Assembly: GCA_900552885.1 (NCBI GenBank) | Contig: USBM01000064.1 | Span: forward strand, 1-9,991 | Source of the DNA: an uncultured Clostridium sp. | GTDB lineage: Bacteria; Bacillota; Clostridia; Lachnospirales; Lachnospiraceae | Reading direction: 5' to 3' | Length of the DNA: 9,991 nt | In this document: in pieces, positions 1 through 5,938 of the stretch | How positions within the stretch are numbered: position 1 is the first letter of the stretch | Layout: every line of letters begins with the position of its first letter | Translations under genes and position numbers: made by a program | The notes under the pieces: model-generated | Told to the model about the DNA's origin: nothing | Database searches by the model: none | What the model saw: only the letters and a program-made list of their open reading frames with translations

Positions 1-205
1 TCCAGAAGGTACTGGTATCATCGCTGGTGGTCCTGCTCGTAAGGTATTGGAGCTTGCAGGATACAAGAACATCCGTACAAAGTCTCTCGGCTCTAACAAC
101 AAGCAGAATGTTGTTCTTGCTACAATCGAGGGTCTTAAGGCAATTAAGTCCCCAGAAGAGATTGCAAAACTCCGTGGTAAGTCTTTAGACGAGATTCTTA
201 ACTAA
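1..205 (+). CDS. rpsE: 30S ribosomal protein S5, 3' end only (partial)
   Basis: The first complete codon is at position 2, and the frame gives the last 67 residues of S5 before a TAA at 203-205. The text begins PEGTGIIAGGPARKVLELAG and contains the family's conserved C-terminal half: the GxGIIAGGPxRxVLE strand-helix, then GYKNIRTKSLGSNN and a final helix ending in SLDEILN. S5 sits on the back of the 30S body and contributes to decoding accuracy and mRNA unwinding. The N-terminal double-stranded-RNA-binding domain lies outside the window. The gene is followed after 14 nt by rpmD, whose AGGAGG overlaps the last base of this stop codon, which is normal spc-operon packing. The identification is firm; only the missing start limits it. 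Confidence 0.97.
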   Translation, partial: PEGTGIIAGGPARKVLELAGYKNIRTKSLGSNNKQNVVLATIEGLKAIKSPEEIAKLRGKSLDEILN

Positions 206-219
206 GGAGGTAATTTGAG

Positions 220-402
220 ATGGCAGATAAGGTAAAAGTAACATTAGTAAAGTCACCAATTGGTGCAATTCCTAAGCATAGAGCAACTGTGAAAGCACTT
301 GGTCTTACAAAGATGCATAAGACTGTTGAACTTCCAAACAATGATGCTACAATGGGAATGGTACAGCAGGTTCGTCACTTAGTAAAAGTAGAAGAAGCTT
401 AA
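220..402 (+). CDS. rpmD: 50S ribosomal protein L30
   Basis: This 60-residue protein has the usual bacterial L30 length. It shows the family core: a first beta strand (KVKVTLVKSPIG), the helix PKHRATVKALGLTKMHKTVE, and the strand and helix around DNATMGMVQQVRHLVKVEE. L30 is a small globular protein of the 50S subunit that contacts 23S rRNA. The start ATG is preceded by AAGGAGG at 204-210, nine bases upstream, so the start is secure. The gene sits between rpsE and rplO, as in nearly all bacterial spc operons. Nothing is unusual in length or composition. Confidence 0.97.
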   Translation: MADKVKVTLVKSPIGAIPKHRATVKALGLTKMHKTVELPNNDATMGMVQQVRHLVKVEEA

Positions 403-425
403 TTTTGTTAGAAGGAGGAACAGTC

Positions 426-866
426 ATGAATTTATCAAGTTTAAAGCCAGCTGAAGGCGCTGTATCAAGCGATAGCTTCAGAAGAGGCCGTGGACATGGT
501 TCAGGAAATGGTAAGACTGCCGGTAAGGGCCACAAGGGTCAGAAGGCTCGTTCTGGAGCTCCAAGACCAGGCTTTGAAGGTGGACAGATGCCACTTTACA
601 GAAGAATCCCTAAGAGAGGATTCACAAGCAGAAATCATAAGGAAATCGTTGCAATCAACCTTTCAGTTCTCGAGAGATTTGAAGATGGCGCAGAAGTATC
701 TGTAGCTTCATTGATCGAGGCAGGTGTTGTAAAGAACCCTAGAGATGGTGTTAAGATTTTAGGAAATGGAGAGTTGACTAAAAAGCTTACTGTTAAGGCG
801 AATGCATTCAGTAAGGCCGCTGCAGAGAAGATCGAAGCTCTTGGTGGAAAAGCAGAGGTGATTTAG
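426..866 (+). CDS. rplO: 50S ribosomal protein L15
   Basis: L15 is a 50S protein with a long basic N-terminal extension that threads through 23S rRNA and joins late in assembly. The 146 residues match the usual length. The N-terminal part is glycine- and arginine-rich (FRRGRGHGSGNGKTAGKGHKG, about residues 18-38), followed by QKARSG and PRPGFEGGQMPLYRRIPKRGF. The C-terminal L15 signature GNGELTKKLTVKANAFSK and its helix EKIEALGG are intact. An upstream in-frame TTG at 405 is possible but lies before the Shine-Dalgarno sequence GAAGGAGG (411-418). The ATG at 426 sits 7 nt after it and gives the conserved MNLSSLKPAEGA start, so I chose 426. secY begins 1 nt after the stop, which suggests translational coupling. 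Confidence 0.97.
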   Translation: MNLSSLKPAEGAVSSDSFRRGRGHGSGNGKTAGKGHKGQKARSGAPRPGFEGGQMPLYRRIPKRGFTSRNHKEIVAINLSVLERFEDGAEVSVASLIEAGVVKNPRDGVKILGNGELTKKLTVKANAFSKAAAEKIEALGGKAEVI

Positions 867-867
867 T

Positions 868-2181
868 ATGTTCAAAACCTTACGTGACGCTTTTAAGGTC
901 AAAGAGATCCGTATGGGATTACTCTTTACATTCTTTGTCCTGATAGTCATCCGTTTTGGTTCGTTGATCCCGGTACCGGGACTGAATACAGTCGCAATCA
1001 AGGAATATTTGGAGAGCGCGCTCGGTGATGCAAACAGCTTCCTGAGCTCGTTCACCGGTGGTTCCTTCACACAGATGTCTATTTTTGCATTGAATGTAAC
1101 ACCATATATTACTTCTTCCATTATCATCCAGCTTCTTACTATTGCGATTCCAGCATTGGAGGAGATGCAGAAGGATGGTGAGGACGGAAGAAAGAAGATT
1201 ACAGCTATCACAAGATATGTAACAATCTTTTTAGCAGTAATCGAGAGTCTCGGACTTGTCATTGGTTTCGACCGTGGACATTATATGACAGTAACCGGAC
1301 CACTTGGATATCTGCTTGTTATCATTACATTGACAACAGGTAGTGCCTTTGTTATGTGGCTTGGTGAGCGTGTGACGGAAAAAGGTGTTGGCAACGGTAT
1401 TTCTATTATCCTGTTGATAAACATCGTATCCAGAATGCCAAGTGATTTTTCAGACTTATATACAAAGTTCATGAAGGGTCAGGATATTGTAGATCAGGTA
1501 ATCGCAGGTGCGATTATTCTGGCGGTTATACTTGTAACAACAATTTTGGTTGTTTTGTTACAGGGCGGAGTCAGAAAGATTCCGGTACAGCATGCACAGA
1601 AGGTACAGGGAAGAAGAATGATGGGCGGACAGCAGAGTCATATTCCTCTGAAGGTCAACACATCAAGCGTTATCCCGGTTATCTTCGCTTCTTCCATTCT
1701 TTCCGTACCAATGGTTGTTGTGAATTTGTTTAATATCAACACCAGCGGTGTATGGGCAAAGATTTTAAGAGGTATGAATTCGAATTACTGGTTTAACCCT
1801 GCATATCCATGGGCAAGTGTAGGTCTGATTATATACATCCTGTTGGTTGTATTCTTCGCATATTTCTATACATCGGTAACATTTAACCCGATGGAAGTAG
1901 CGAACAACTTAAAGAAGAGCGGTGGATTTATTCCAGGTATCCGTCCTGGTAAGCCGACACAGGATTACTTAAATAAAATACTGAATTACATCGTATTTAT
2001 CGGTGCGGTTGGTCTGTTGATCGTTGCGGTCATCCCAATCTTCTTCAACGGAATGTTTGGTGCGGACGTATCGTTCGGCGGAACCTCACTCATCATTATC
2101 GTAGGTGTAGTTCTTGAGACGATTGATCAGATCGAGTCTAAGATGATTGTACGAAATTATTCAGGATTCTTGAATGATTAA
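868..2181 (+). CDS. secY: Preprotein translocase channel subunit SecY
   Basis: SecY is the ten-helix membrane channel of the Sec translocon; it works with SecE/SecG and the SecA motor or with ribosomes. The 437 residues match the family. Hydrophobic segments can be seen from about residue 16 (MGLLFTFFVLIVI) through about residue 417. The short plug region follows the first segment. The fourth cytosolic loop carries the basic stretch RKIPVQHAQKVQGRRMMGG (236-254). The fifth loop carries NPMEVANNLKKSGGFIPGIRPG (340-361), including the conserved arginine R359, whose E. coli equivalent is essential for SecA-dependent translocation. The start ATG lies one base after the rplO stop, with GAGGTG at 855-860 upstream. 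The TAA stop at 2179-2181 overlaps an ATG (TAATG), described separately. Confidence 0.98.
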   Translation: MFKTLRDAFKVKEIRMGLLFTFFVLIVIRFGSLIPVPGLNTVAIKEYLESALGDANSFLSSFTGGSFTQMSIFALNVTPYITSSIIIQLLTIAIPALEEMQKDGEDGRKKITAITRYVTIFLAVIESLGLVIGFDRGHYMTVTGPLGYLLVIITLTTGSAFVMWLGERVTEKGVGNGISIILLINIVSRMPSDFSDLYTKFMKGQDIVDQVIAGAIILAVILVTTILVVLLQGGVRKIPVQHAQKVQGRRMMGGQQSHIPLKVNTSSVIPVIFASSILSVPMVVVNLFNINTSGVWAKILRGMNSNYWFNPAYPWASVGLIIYILLVVFFAYFYTSVTFNPMEVANNLKKSGGFIPGIRPGKPTQDYLNKILNYIVFIGAVGLLIVAVIPIFFNGMFGADVSFGGTSLIIIVGVVLETIDQIESKMIVRNYSGFLND

Positions 2182-2297
2182 TGTCAATAAAAGGAAGCAG
2201 GAGTGTATCCTATGGGTACATTCCTATTCCTAGTTATAGGGAAATAAATTTTGCGGAAACAAAAAGCATAGAAAAGAAAAGTATGGAGGGACAATAA
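2181..2297 (+). CDS. Candidate 38-residue small ORF filling the secY-adk gap
   Basis: An ATG overlapping the last base of the secY stop (TAATG, 2179-2183) opens a frame of 38 codons that ends at TAA 2295-2297, one base before the TTG start of adk. The predicted peptide begins MSIKGSRSVSYGYIPIPS and ends KSIEKKSMEGQ. It is hydrophilic and basic, with no membrane segment and no motif I know. Start-stop overlap is the classical geometry for translational re-initiation, so ribosomes finishing secY could read it. The last codons contain the GGAGGG that serves as the adk ribosome binding site. I infer either a real small protein or a coupling peptide. Chance is not excluded: a stop-free stretch of 38 codons is not rare, there is no independent ribosome binding site, and the first half also forms a hairpin that could explain the conservation of the gap. 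Confidence 0.3.
   Translation: MSIKGSRSVSYGYIPIPSYREINFAETKSIEKKSMEGQ
2199..2242 (+). promoter_or_regulatory. Tandem RNA hairpins in the secY-adk gap
   Basis: The first hairpin pairs 2199-2210 with 2214-2225, giving 12 bp (two of them G-U) around a 3-nt TAT loop. The second pairs TTCCTA (2227-2232) with TAGGGA (2237-2242) around a GTTA loop. Neither is followed by a run of T, so they do not look like an intrinsic terminator. They lie just after the secY stop. They could block 3'-to-5' decay, set a processing site or delay ribosomes before adk. The helices are seen in the sequence; the role is inference. Confidence 0.4.
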
Positions 2298-2298
2298 T

Positions 2299-2940
2299 TT
2301 GAAGATTATTATGTTAGGCGCACCTGGTGCAGGTAAGGGAACGCAGGCAAAGATGTTAGCTGAGAAGTACGGAATTCCACACATTTCGACTGGAGATATC
2401 TTCCGTGCCAATATCAAGAACGGTACAGAGCTTGGCGCAAAGGCAAAGGAATACATGGACAAGGGATTACTTGTTCCAGATGAGCTGGTTGTAGACCTGA
2501 TCATGGATCGTTTCAAGGCAGATGACTGCAAGAACGGTTACATCCTTGACGGATTCCCAAGAACCATTCCGCAGGCAGAGGCACTTGACGCTGCTCTTGC
2601 TGCAAATGGCGAGAAGATCGACTATGCAGTCAACGTGGAAGTCCCAGATGAAAACATTGTAAATAGAATGTCCGGCAGACGCGCATGTGTAGGATGTGGT
2701 GCAACCTATCATATCGTATACAACCCAACTAAGGTTGAGGGTAAGTGCGATACTTGTGGTGCAGACCTGATCCTTCGTGACGACGACAAGCCGGAGACAG
2801 TCCTGAACCGTTTGAAGGTTTACCATGAGCAGACACAGCCACTGATCGACTTCTATACAAAGAAGGGCGTCATCGCAGAGGTAGACGGAACAAAGGATAT
2901 GAAGGACGTATTTGATGCGATTGTAGCTATTTTAGGTTAA
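2299..2940 (+). CDS. adk: Adenylate kinase, zinc-lid type
   Basis: This cytosolic enzyme catalyses ATP + AMP = 2 ADP and keeps adenylate energy charge balanced. The 213 residues hold the P-loop GAPGAGKGT (7-15), the AMP-binding region with STGDIFR (30-36), DGFPRT (84-89) and a long LID domain. The LID has four cysteines, C130-x2-C133 and C150-x2-C153, the structural zinc site typical of Gram-positive adenylate kinases. The start is TTG at 2299: GGAGGG at 2285-2290 is 8 nt upstream, translation from TTG gives the expected MKIIMLGAPG, and the next ATG would cut into the first beta strand. The rare start and the preceding 38-codon frame suggest expression is set by coupling with upstream translation. 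map follows after 20 nt. Confidence 0.97.
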   Translation: MKIIMLGAPGAGKGTQAKMLAEKYGIPHISTGDIFRANIKNGTELGAKAKEYMDKGLLVPDELVVDLIMDRFKADDCKNGYILDGFPRTIPQAEALDAALAANGEKIDYAVNVEVPDENIVNRMSGRRACVGCGATYHIVYNPTKVEGKCDTCGADLILRDDDKPETVLNRLKVYHEQTQPLIDFYTKKGVIAEVDGTKDMKDVFDAIVAILG

Positions 2941-2960
2941 TATCTGTATCGGAGTTCAAA

Positions 2961-3728
2961 ATGGCGATCATAATCAAAACAGAACATGAGATAGAGCTTA
3001 TGCGTAAGGCGGGAGAGATTCTCGCCAAAACGCATGAGGAATTGAAGAAAATTATAAAACCGGGCATATCCACATATGAGATAGACAAGTGCGGTGAGGA
3101 TTTTATCCGAAGCTGCGGATGCGAACCATCGTTCCTGAATTATCAGGGCTATCCGGCGTCCATCTGTGTCTCAGTCAATGATGAGGTTGTACACGGCATA
3201 CCGTCTAAAGAACGGATTTTGCAGGAAGGCGATATCGTAAGCCTCGATGCCGGAGTTATATACAAAGGATATCACTCGGATGCTGCAAGAACGTATGGTG
3301 TCGGAACGATCGATTCCGAATCGGTGCAATTGATCGAGGTAACGAAGCAAAGCTTTTTTGAAGGGCTTGCACAGTGCCGGGCGGGCAATCATATAAATGA
3401 TATATCCAAAGCGGTTTTTGGGTATGTTACGAAAAGAGGGTATTCTGCTGTCCGTGATCTGGTTGGACACGGTGTCGGCGCACATCTCCATGAGGAACCA
3501 AATGTGCCGAATTACCCGAAGCTGTTCAAAGGCCCGAAGTTAAAACCGGGGATGGTCATAGCGATTGAACCGATGATCAACATTGGAAGCTATCAGGTTG
3601 GCTGGCTGAATGATGACTGGACAGTCGTTACCATGGATGGCTCACGTTCCGCACATTATGAAAATACAGTACTGATAACTGAGGGAGATCCAGAGATCTT
3701 ATCACGTGCAGAGGGATTGGAATTATAA
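2961..3728 (+). CDS. map: Type I methionine aminopeptidase
   Basis: This cytosolic metalloenzyme removes the initiator methionine from nascent proteins when the second residue is small. The 255 residues are the compact bacterial form without an N-terminal zinc or linker extension. All five metal ligands can be placed: D96 and D107 (SLDAGVIYKGYHSDAAR), H170 (VGHGVGAHLHEEP), E203 (IAIEPM) and E234 (HYENTVLI). The substrate-contacting histidines H78 (VVHGIPS) and H177 are present too. GGAG at 2951-2954 precedes the ATG by 6 nt. Codon choice is visibly less biased than in its ribosomal neighbours, with many CCG, ATA and CGG codons, which fits lower expression rather than recent transfer. It sits between adk and infA, as in most Firmicutes. 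Confidence 0.97.
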   Translation: MAIIIKTEHEIELMRKAGEILAKTHEELKKIIKPGISTYEIDKCGEDFIRSCGCEPSFLNYQGYPASICVSVNDEVVHGIPSKERILQEGDIVSLDAGVIYKGYHSDAARTYGVGTIDSESVQLIEVTKQSFFEGLAQCRAGNHINDISKAVFGYVTKRGYSAVRDLVGHGVGAHLHEEPNVPNYPKLFKGPKLKPGMVIAIEPMINIGSYQVGWLNDDWTVVTMDGSRSAHYENTVLITEGDPEILSRAEGLEL

Positions 3729-3758
3729 TATAGATCAATAAATTAAGGAGGATATGAT

Positions 3759-3977
3759 ATGCCAAAGGCAGACGAAATCGAAATGGAAGGAACCGTATTG
3801 GAGAAGCTTCCAAATGCAATGTTTCAGGTAGAATTAGAGAATGGGTTGAAGGTACTTTCCCATATCAGTGGAAAGCTCAGAATGAATTACATTAAAATCC
3901 TTCCGGGCGACAAAGTAACCGTGGTTTTATCTCCATATGATCTTACAAAAGGAAGAATCACCTGGAGAGCAAAATAA
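3759..3977 (+). CDS. infA: Translation initiation factor IF-1
   Basis: IF-1 binds the A site of the 30S subunit and assists IF-2 and IF-3 during initiation. The 72 residues match the universal length and form a single S1-like OB fold. The diagnostic text includes EMEGTVLEKLPNAMFQVELENG, then HISGKLRMNYIKILPGDKV and the ending LSPYDLTKGRITWRAK. AAGGAGG at 3745-3751 is 7 nt before the ATG. Some Clostridia have a KOW-domain gene between map and infA; here there are only 30 nt and no room for one. The infA stop is followed by an 83-nt gap with a promoter-like sequence, so infA may end one transcriptional segment. Confidence 0.97.
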   Translation: MPKADEIEMEGTVLEKLPNAMFQVELENGLKVLSHISGKLRMNYIKILPGDKVTVVLSPYDLTKGRITWRAK

Positions 3978-3991
3978 ATTTACATTTTCAC

Positions 3992-4020
3992 TTGCATTTC
4001 GCTATGGAAAATGGTATCAT
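3992..4020 (+). promoter_or_regulatory. Candidate sigma-A promoter with extended -10, upstream of rpmJ
   Basis: TTGCAT (3992-3997) and TATCAT (4015-4020) are separated by exactly 17 bp. The -10 element differs from TATAAT at one base and is preceded by TG-N (4012-4014), the extended -10 motif. The -35 element keeps only the leading TTG. Transcription would start near 4027, inside the infA-rpmJ gap, and would cover rpmJ, the rpsM leader and the alpha cluster. A promoter here would let the rpmJ-rplQ segment be transcribed apart from the spc genes. The motif is seen; activity is inferred. Confidence 0.45.
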
Positions 4021-4060
4021 AGGTTTTCGTAGCGGACTTTTTGGAAAGGAGAGTATTTTA

Positions 4061-4174
4061 ATGAAGGTTAGAGCATCAGTTAAACCAATTTGCGATAAGT
4101 GCAAAGTCATTAAAAGAAAAGGCAGTATTCGTATAATCTGCGAAAATCCAAAGCACAAACAGCGTCAGGGTTAA
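4061..4174 (+). CDS. rpmJ: 50S ribosomal protein L36, zinc-binding form
   Basis: L36 is the smallest 50S protein and helps organise 23S rRNA near the peptidyl transferase side. The 37 residues are the standard bacterial length. The zinc-ribbon ligands C11, C14, C27 and H32 are all present (CDKC then CENPKH), so this is the zinc-containing C+ form. The start is MKVRASVKPIC, with AAAGGAGAG at 4045-4053 about 7 nt upstream. The frame is open further upstream to 3992, but that part has no ribosome binding site and overlaps the promoter, so I placed the start at 4061. The next gene is unusually far away, 307 nt downstream. Confidence 0.97.
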   Translation: MKVRASVKPICDKCKVIKRKGSIRIICENPKHKQRQG

Positions 4175-4481
4175 TTCATGTTCGCGTATGTCATAAATGC
4201 CATTTATGATAGAACATGGGTCATTGTTAGACATTAGGTCTTACAATCTGACAGGACAGTTGGAACAAGGTATGTAGGATGATAGCCCATCTATAACTAT
4301 GCCTTGTATTTGTGCGTGTAATGGTATTCCACATTACATACCAACTTCGATTGACGCCACGCCGGTATTCGGGTGGACGACAACGGACATCAGCTCTTGG
4401 CTGGAGTTGATAAAAGCGGCTGGACACATAGCATGTGTCAAAAATTGTTTCATTAAGTTATTTTACGGAGGTATAACAAGA
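4175..4481 (+). ncRNA. Candidate structured leader RNA of the rpsM-rplQ (alpha) cluster
   Basis: This 307-nt gap has no convincing gene but many helices. (1) 4177-4183 pairs with 4212-4218, topped by 4189-4198 with 4202-4211. (2) AGTTGG 4258-4263 pairs with CCAACT 4341-4346 and encloses two arms, 4266-4274 with 4298-4306 and TGTAATG 4317-4323 with CATTACA 4332-4338, making a three-way junction. CAATC 4244-4248 and GATTG 4349-4353 may extend it. (3) 4357-4364 pairs with 4370-4376, with one bulged G. (4) ATCAGCTC 4389-4396 pairs with GAGTTGAT 4404-4411. (5) GACACAT 4423-4429 pairs with ATGTGTC 4433-4439. The rpsM ribosome binding site (4465-4471) lies 25 nt after the last helix. In E. coli, S4 represses the alpha operon through the rpsM leader, and rpsD lies downstream here too, so an autoregulatory leader is the leading inference. 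I do not recognise the fold as a known family. Confidence 0.5.
4407..4434 (+). promoter_or_regulatory. Weak candidate promoter close to rpsM
   Basis: TTGATA (4407-4412, five of six matches to TTGACA) is followed after 16 bp by TAGCAT (4429-4434, four of six matches to TATAAT). Transcription would begin near 4441 and give a short rpsM leader without the upstream helices. Both elements overlap the RNA hairpins at 4389-4411 and 4423-4439, so the matches may be accidental. Confidence 0.22.
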
Positions 4482-4850
4482 ATGGCTCGTATTTCAGGTG
4501 TTGATTTACCAAGAGAAAAGCGAATCGAAATCGGACTTACCTATATCTATGGTATAGGAAGAACATCAGCTACAAGAATTCTGAAAGAAGCAAACGTAAA
4601 TCCGGACACTAGAGTTCGTGATCTGACTGACGATGAGGTTAAGAGACTCAGCGAAGTTATCAACGAAACTCAGGTCGTAGAAGGTGATCTGCGTAGAGAA
4701 GTAGCTCTTAACATTAAGCGTTTACAGGAAATCGGTTGCTACCGTGGTATCCGTCACAGAAGAGGATTACCTGTTCGTGGACAGAAGACAAAGACAAATG
4801 CAAGAACTCGTAAGGGTCCTAAGAAAACAGTAGCAAATAAGAAGAAGTAA
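4482..4850 (+). CDS. rpsM: 30S ribosomal protein S13
   Basis: S13 lies in the head of the 30S subunit, contacts the P-site tRNA through its C-terminal tail and forms intersubunit bridges with the 50S. The 122 residues match the family. The N-terminal MARISGVDLPREKRIEIGLTY is followed by the helix-two-turns-helix segment YGIGRTSATRIL. The tail contains GIRHRRGLPVRGQKTKTNARTRKGP and ends in lysines. ACGGAGG at 4465-4471 is 10 nt before the ATG. The frame is open upstream to an ATG at 4299, but the extra residues resemble no S13 and that start has no ribosome binding site. It heads the alpha cluster, behind the structured leader. Confidence 0.97.
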   Translation: MARISGVDLPREKRIEIGLTYIYGIGRTSATRILKEANVNPDTRVRDLTDDEVKRLSEVINETQVVEGDLRREVALNIKRLQEIGCYRGIRHRRGLPVRGQKTKTNARTRKGPKKTVANKKK

Positions 4851-4865
4851 TGGAGGTTCAGGTTA

Positions 4866-5264
4866 ATGGCTAAGAAAGTTACTACTAAGAAAGTGGCTAA
4901 GAAGCGTGTTAGAAAGAATGTTGATCGTGGACAGGCTCATATTCAGTCATCTTTTAACAATACAATCGTTACATTGACAGATGCCGAAGGTAATGCATTA
5001 TCTTGGGCAAGTGCAGGTGGACTTGGATTCAGAGGTTCCAGAAAGTCTACACCATATGCTGCACAGATGGCAGCAGAGACAGCTACAAAGGCAGCTCTTC
5101 CTTATGGATTGAAGTCAGTAGATGTTATGGTTAAGGGACCAGGTTCAGGTAGAGAGGCAGCTATCCGTGCACTCGCAGCCTGCGGTTTGGAAGTATTAAG
5201 TATCAGAGACGTAACTCCAGTTCCACATAACGGATGTCGTCCACCAAAGAGAAGAAGAGTCTAA
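4866..5264 (+). CDS. rpsK: 30S ribosomal protein S11
   Basis: S11 forms part of the 30S platform near the E site and the mRNA exit. The 132 residues include a lysine-rich N-terminal tail (about residues 1-18), then AHIQSSFNNTIVTLTD, the SWASAGGLGFRGSRKSTPYAAQ segment and the C-terminal signature IRDVTPVPHNGCRPPKRRRV. All are standard for the family. GGAGGT at 4852-4857 precedes the ATG by 8 nt, and the gap to rpsM is only 15 nt. The stop is followed by tandem TAA-like triplets and then by the rpsD ribosome binding site. Confidence 0.97.
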   Translation: MAKKVTTKKVAKKRVRKNVDRGQAHIQSSFNNTIVTLTDAEGNALSWASAGGLGFRGSRKSTPYAAQMAAETATKAALPYGLKSVDVMVKGPGSGREAAIRALAACGLEVLSIRDVTPVPHNGCRPPKRRRV

Positions 5265-5284
5265 TAATAAGGAGGTACATGATA

Positions 5285-5878
5285 ATGGCAGTAGATAGAA
5301 CACCTATTCTCAAGAGATGTAGATCCTTAGATATGGATCCAGTCGTTCTCGGTGTAAATAAGAAGTCAAGAAGAAAATTGACTAGAGCAAACAGAAAAGT
5401 AAGTGAGTACGGATTACAGCTTCGTGAGAAGCAGAAGGCTAAGTTTATTTATGGTATGCTTGAGAAGCCTTTCCGTAACTTGTATGTAAAGGCAGAGCGT
5501 ATGCCAGGTCTTACAGGACCAAACCTTATGATCCTTCTTGAGTCCAGACTGGATAACGTAGTTTTCCGTATGGGATTTGCAAGAACAAGACGTGAGGCCA
5601 GACAGATCGTTGATCACAAGCATGTATTGGTTAATGGCAAGTGCGTAAATATTCCTTCATACAGAATCAGTGCTGGTGATAAGATTGAAATCAAAGAGAA
5701 GAGCAAGTCTCTTCAGGGATTTAAGAATATCGTAGAGGCAAACGCAGGCGTTGTTACTCCAGCTTGGATGGAGTCAGACGTTGAGACATTGACAGGAACT
5801 GTTAAGGAGCTTCCACTCAGAGAGCAGATTGACGTACCTGTAAACGATACACTTATCGTCGAGTTGTACTCTAAGTAA
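5285..5878 (+). CDS. rpsD: 30S ribosomal protein S4
   Basis: S4 is a primary 16S rRNA binder that nucleates assembly of the 30S body and influences decoding fidelity. In E. coli and B. subtilis it also represses its own mRNA. The 197 residues begin MAVDRTPILKRCRSLDMDP and keep YGLQLREKQKAKFIYG. The S4 RNA-binding domain spans about residues 90-150 (LESRLDNVVFRMGFARTRREARQIVDHKHVLVNGK). The multi-cysteine zinc site of the C+ form is absent. Two in-frame ATGs occur, at 5279 and 5285. The first is only 3 nt after AGGAGG (5270-5275) and the second 9 nt after it, so I chose 5285, which also gives the conserved MAV start. S4 encoded in this cluster makes it the natural candidate ligand for the rpsM leader. 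Confidence 0.96.
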   Translation: MAVDRTPILKRCRSLDMDPVVLGVNKKSRRKLTRANRKVSEYGLQLREKQKAKFIYGMLEKPFRNLYVKAERMPGLTGPNLMILLESRLDNVVFRMGFARTRREARQIVDHKHVLVNGKCVNIPSYRISAGDKIEIKEKSKSLQGFKNIVEANAGVVTPAWMESDVETLTGTVKELPLREQIDVPVNDTLIVELYSK

Positions 5879-5938
5879 TTCGCGTAAGTAAAGGGTTTGT
5901 AGCTAAGTAACACCAGTTATCCAGAAGGAGGGTCAGTA

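Noticed and set aside
405..425. TTG start for L15 at 405
   Set aside because: It lies upstream of the ribosome binding site, and ATG 426 gives the normal 146-residue protein.
759..1262. 167-codon minus-strand frame across rplO and secY
   Set aside because: It is a shadow of conserved genes on the other strand; its hydrophobic text mirrors secY membrane segments.
3992..4060. N-terminal extension of L36 from 3992
   Set aside because: There is no ribosome binding site there, the stretch overlaps a promoter, and L36 is a 37-residue protein across bacteria.
4242..4247. TACAAT as a -10 element for the rpsM leader
   Set aside because: No acceptable -35 hexamer lies 16-18 bp upstream; the nearest TTGTTA is only 12 bp away.
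4371..4378. GGGTGGAC resembling the T-box core
   Set aside because: It lacks the flanking AGGGTGG-N-ACCGCG context, a specifier stem and an antiterminator; it is part of a local hairpin instead.
4299..4481. In-frame N-terminal extension of S13 starting at ATG 4299
   Set aside because: The extra 61 codons resemble no S13, the ATG has no ribosome binding site, and the strong ACGGAGG before 4482 gives the canonical MARISGVD start. The same bases are better explained as structured RNA.
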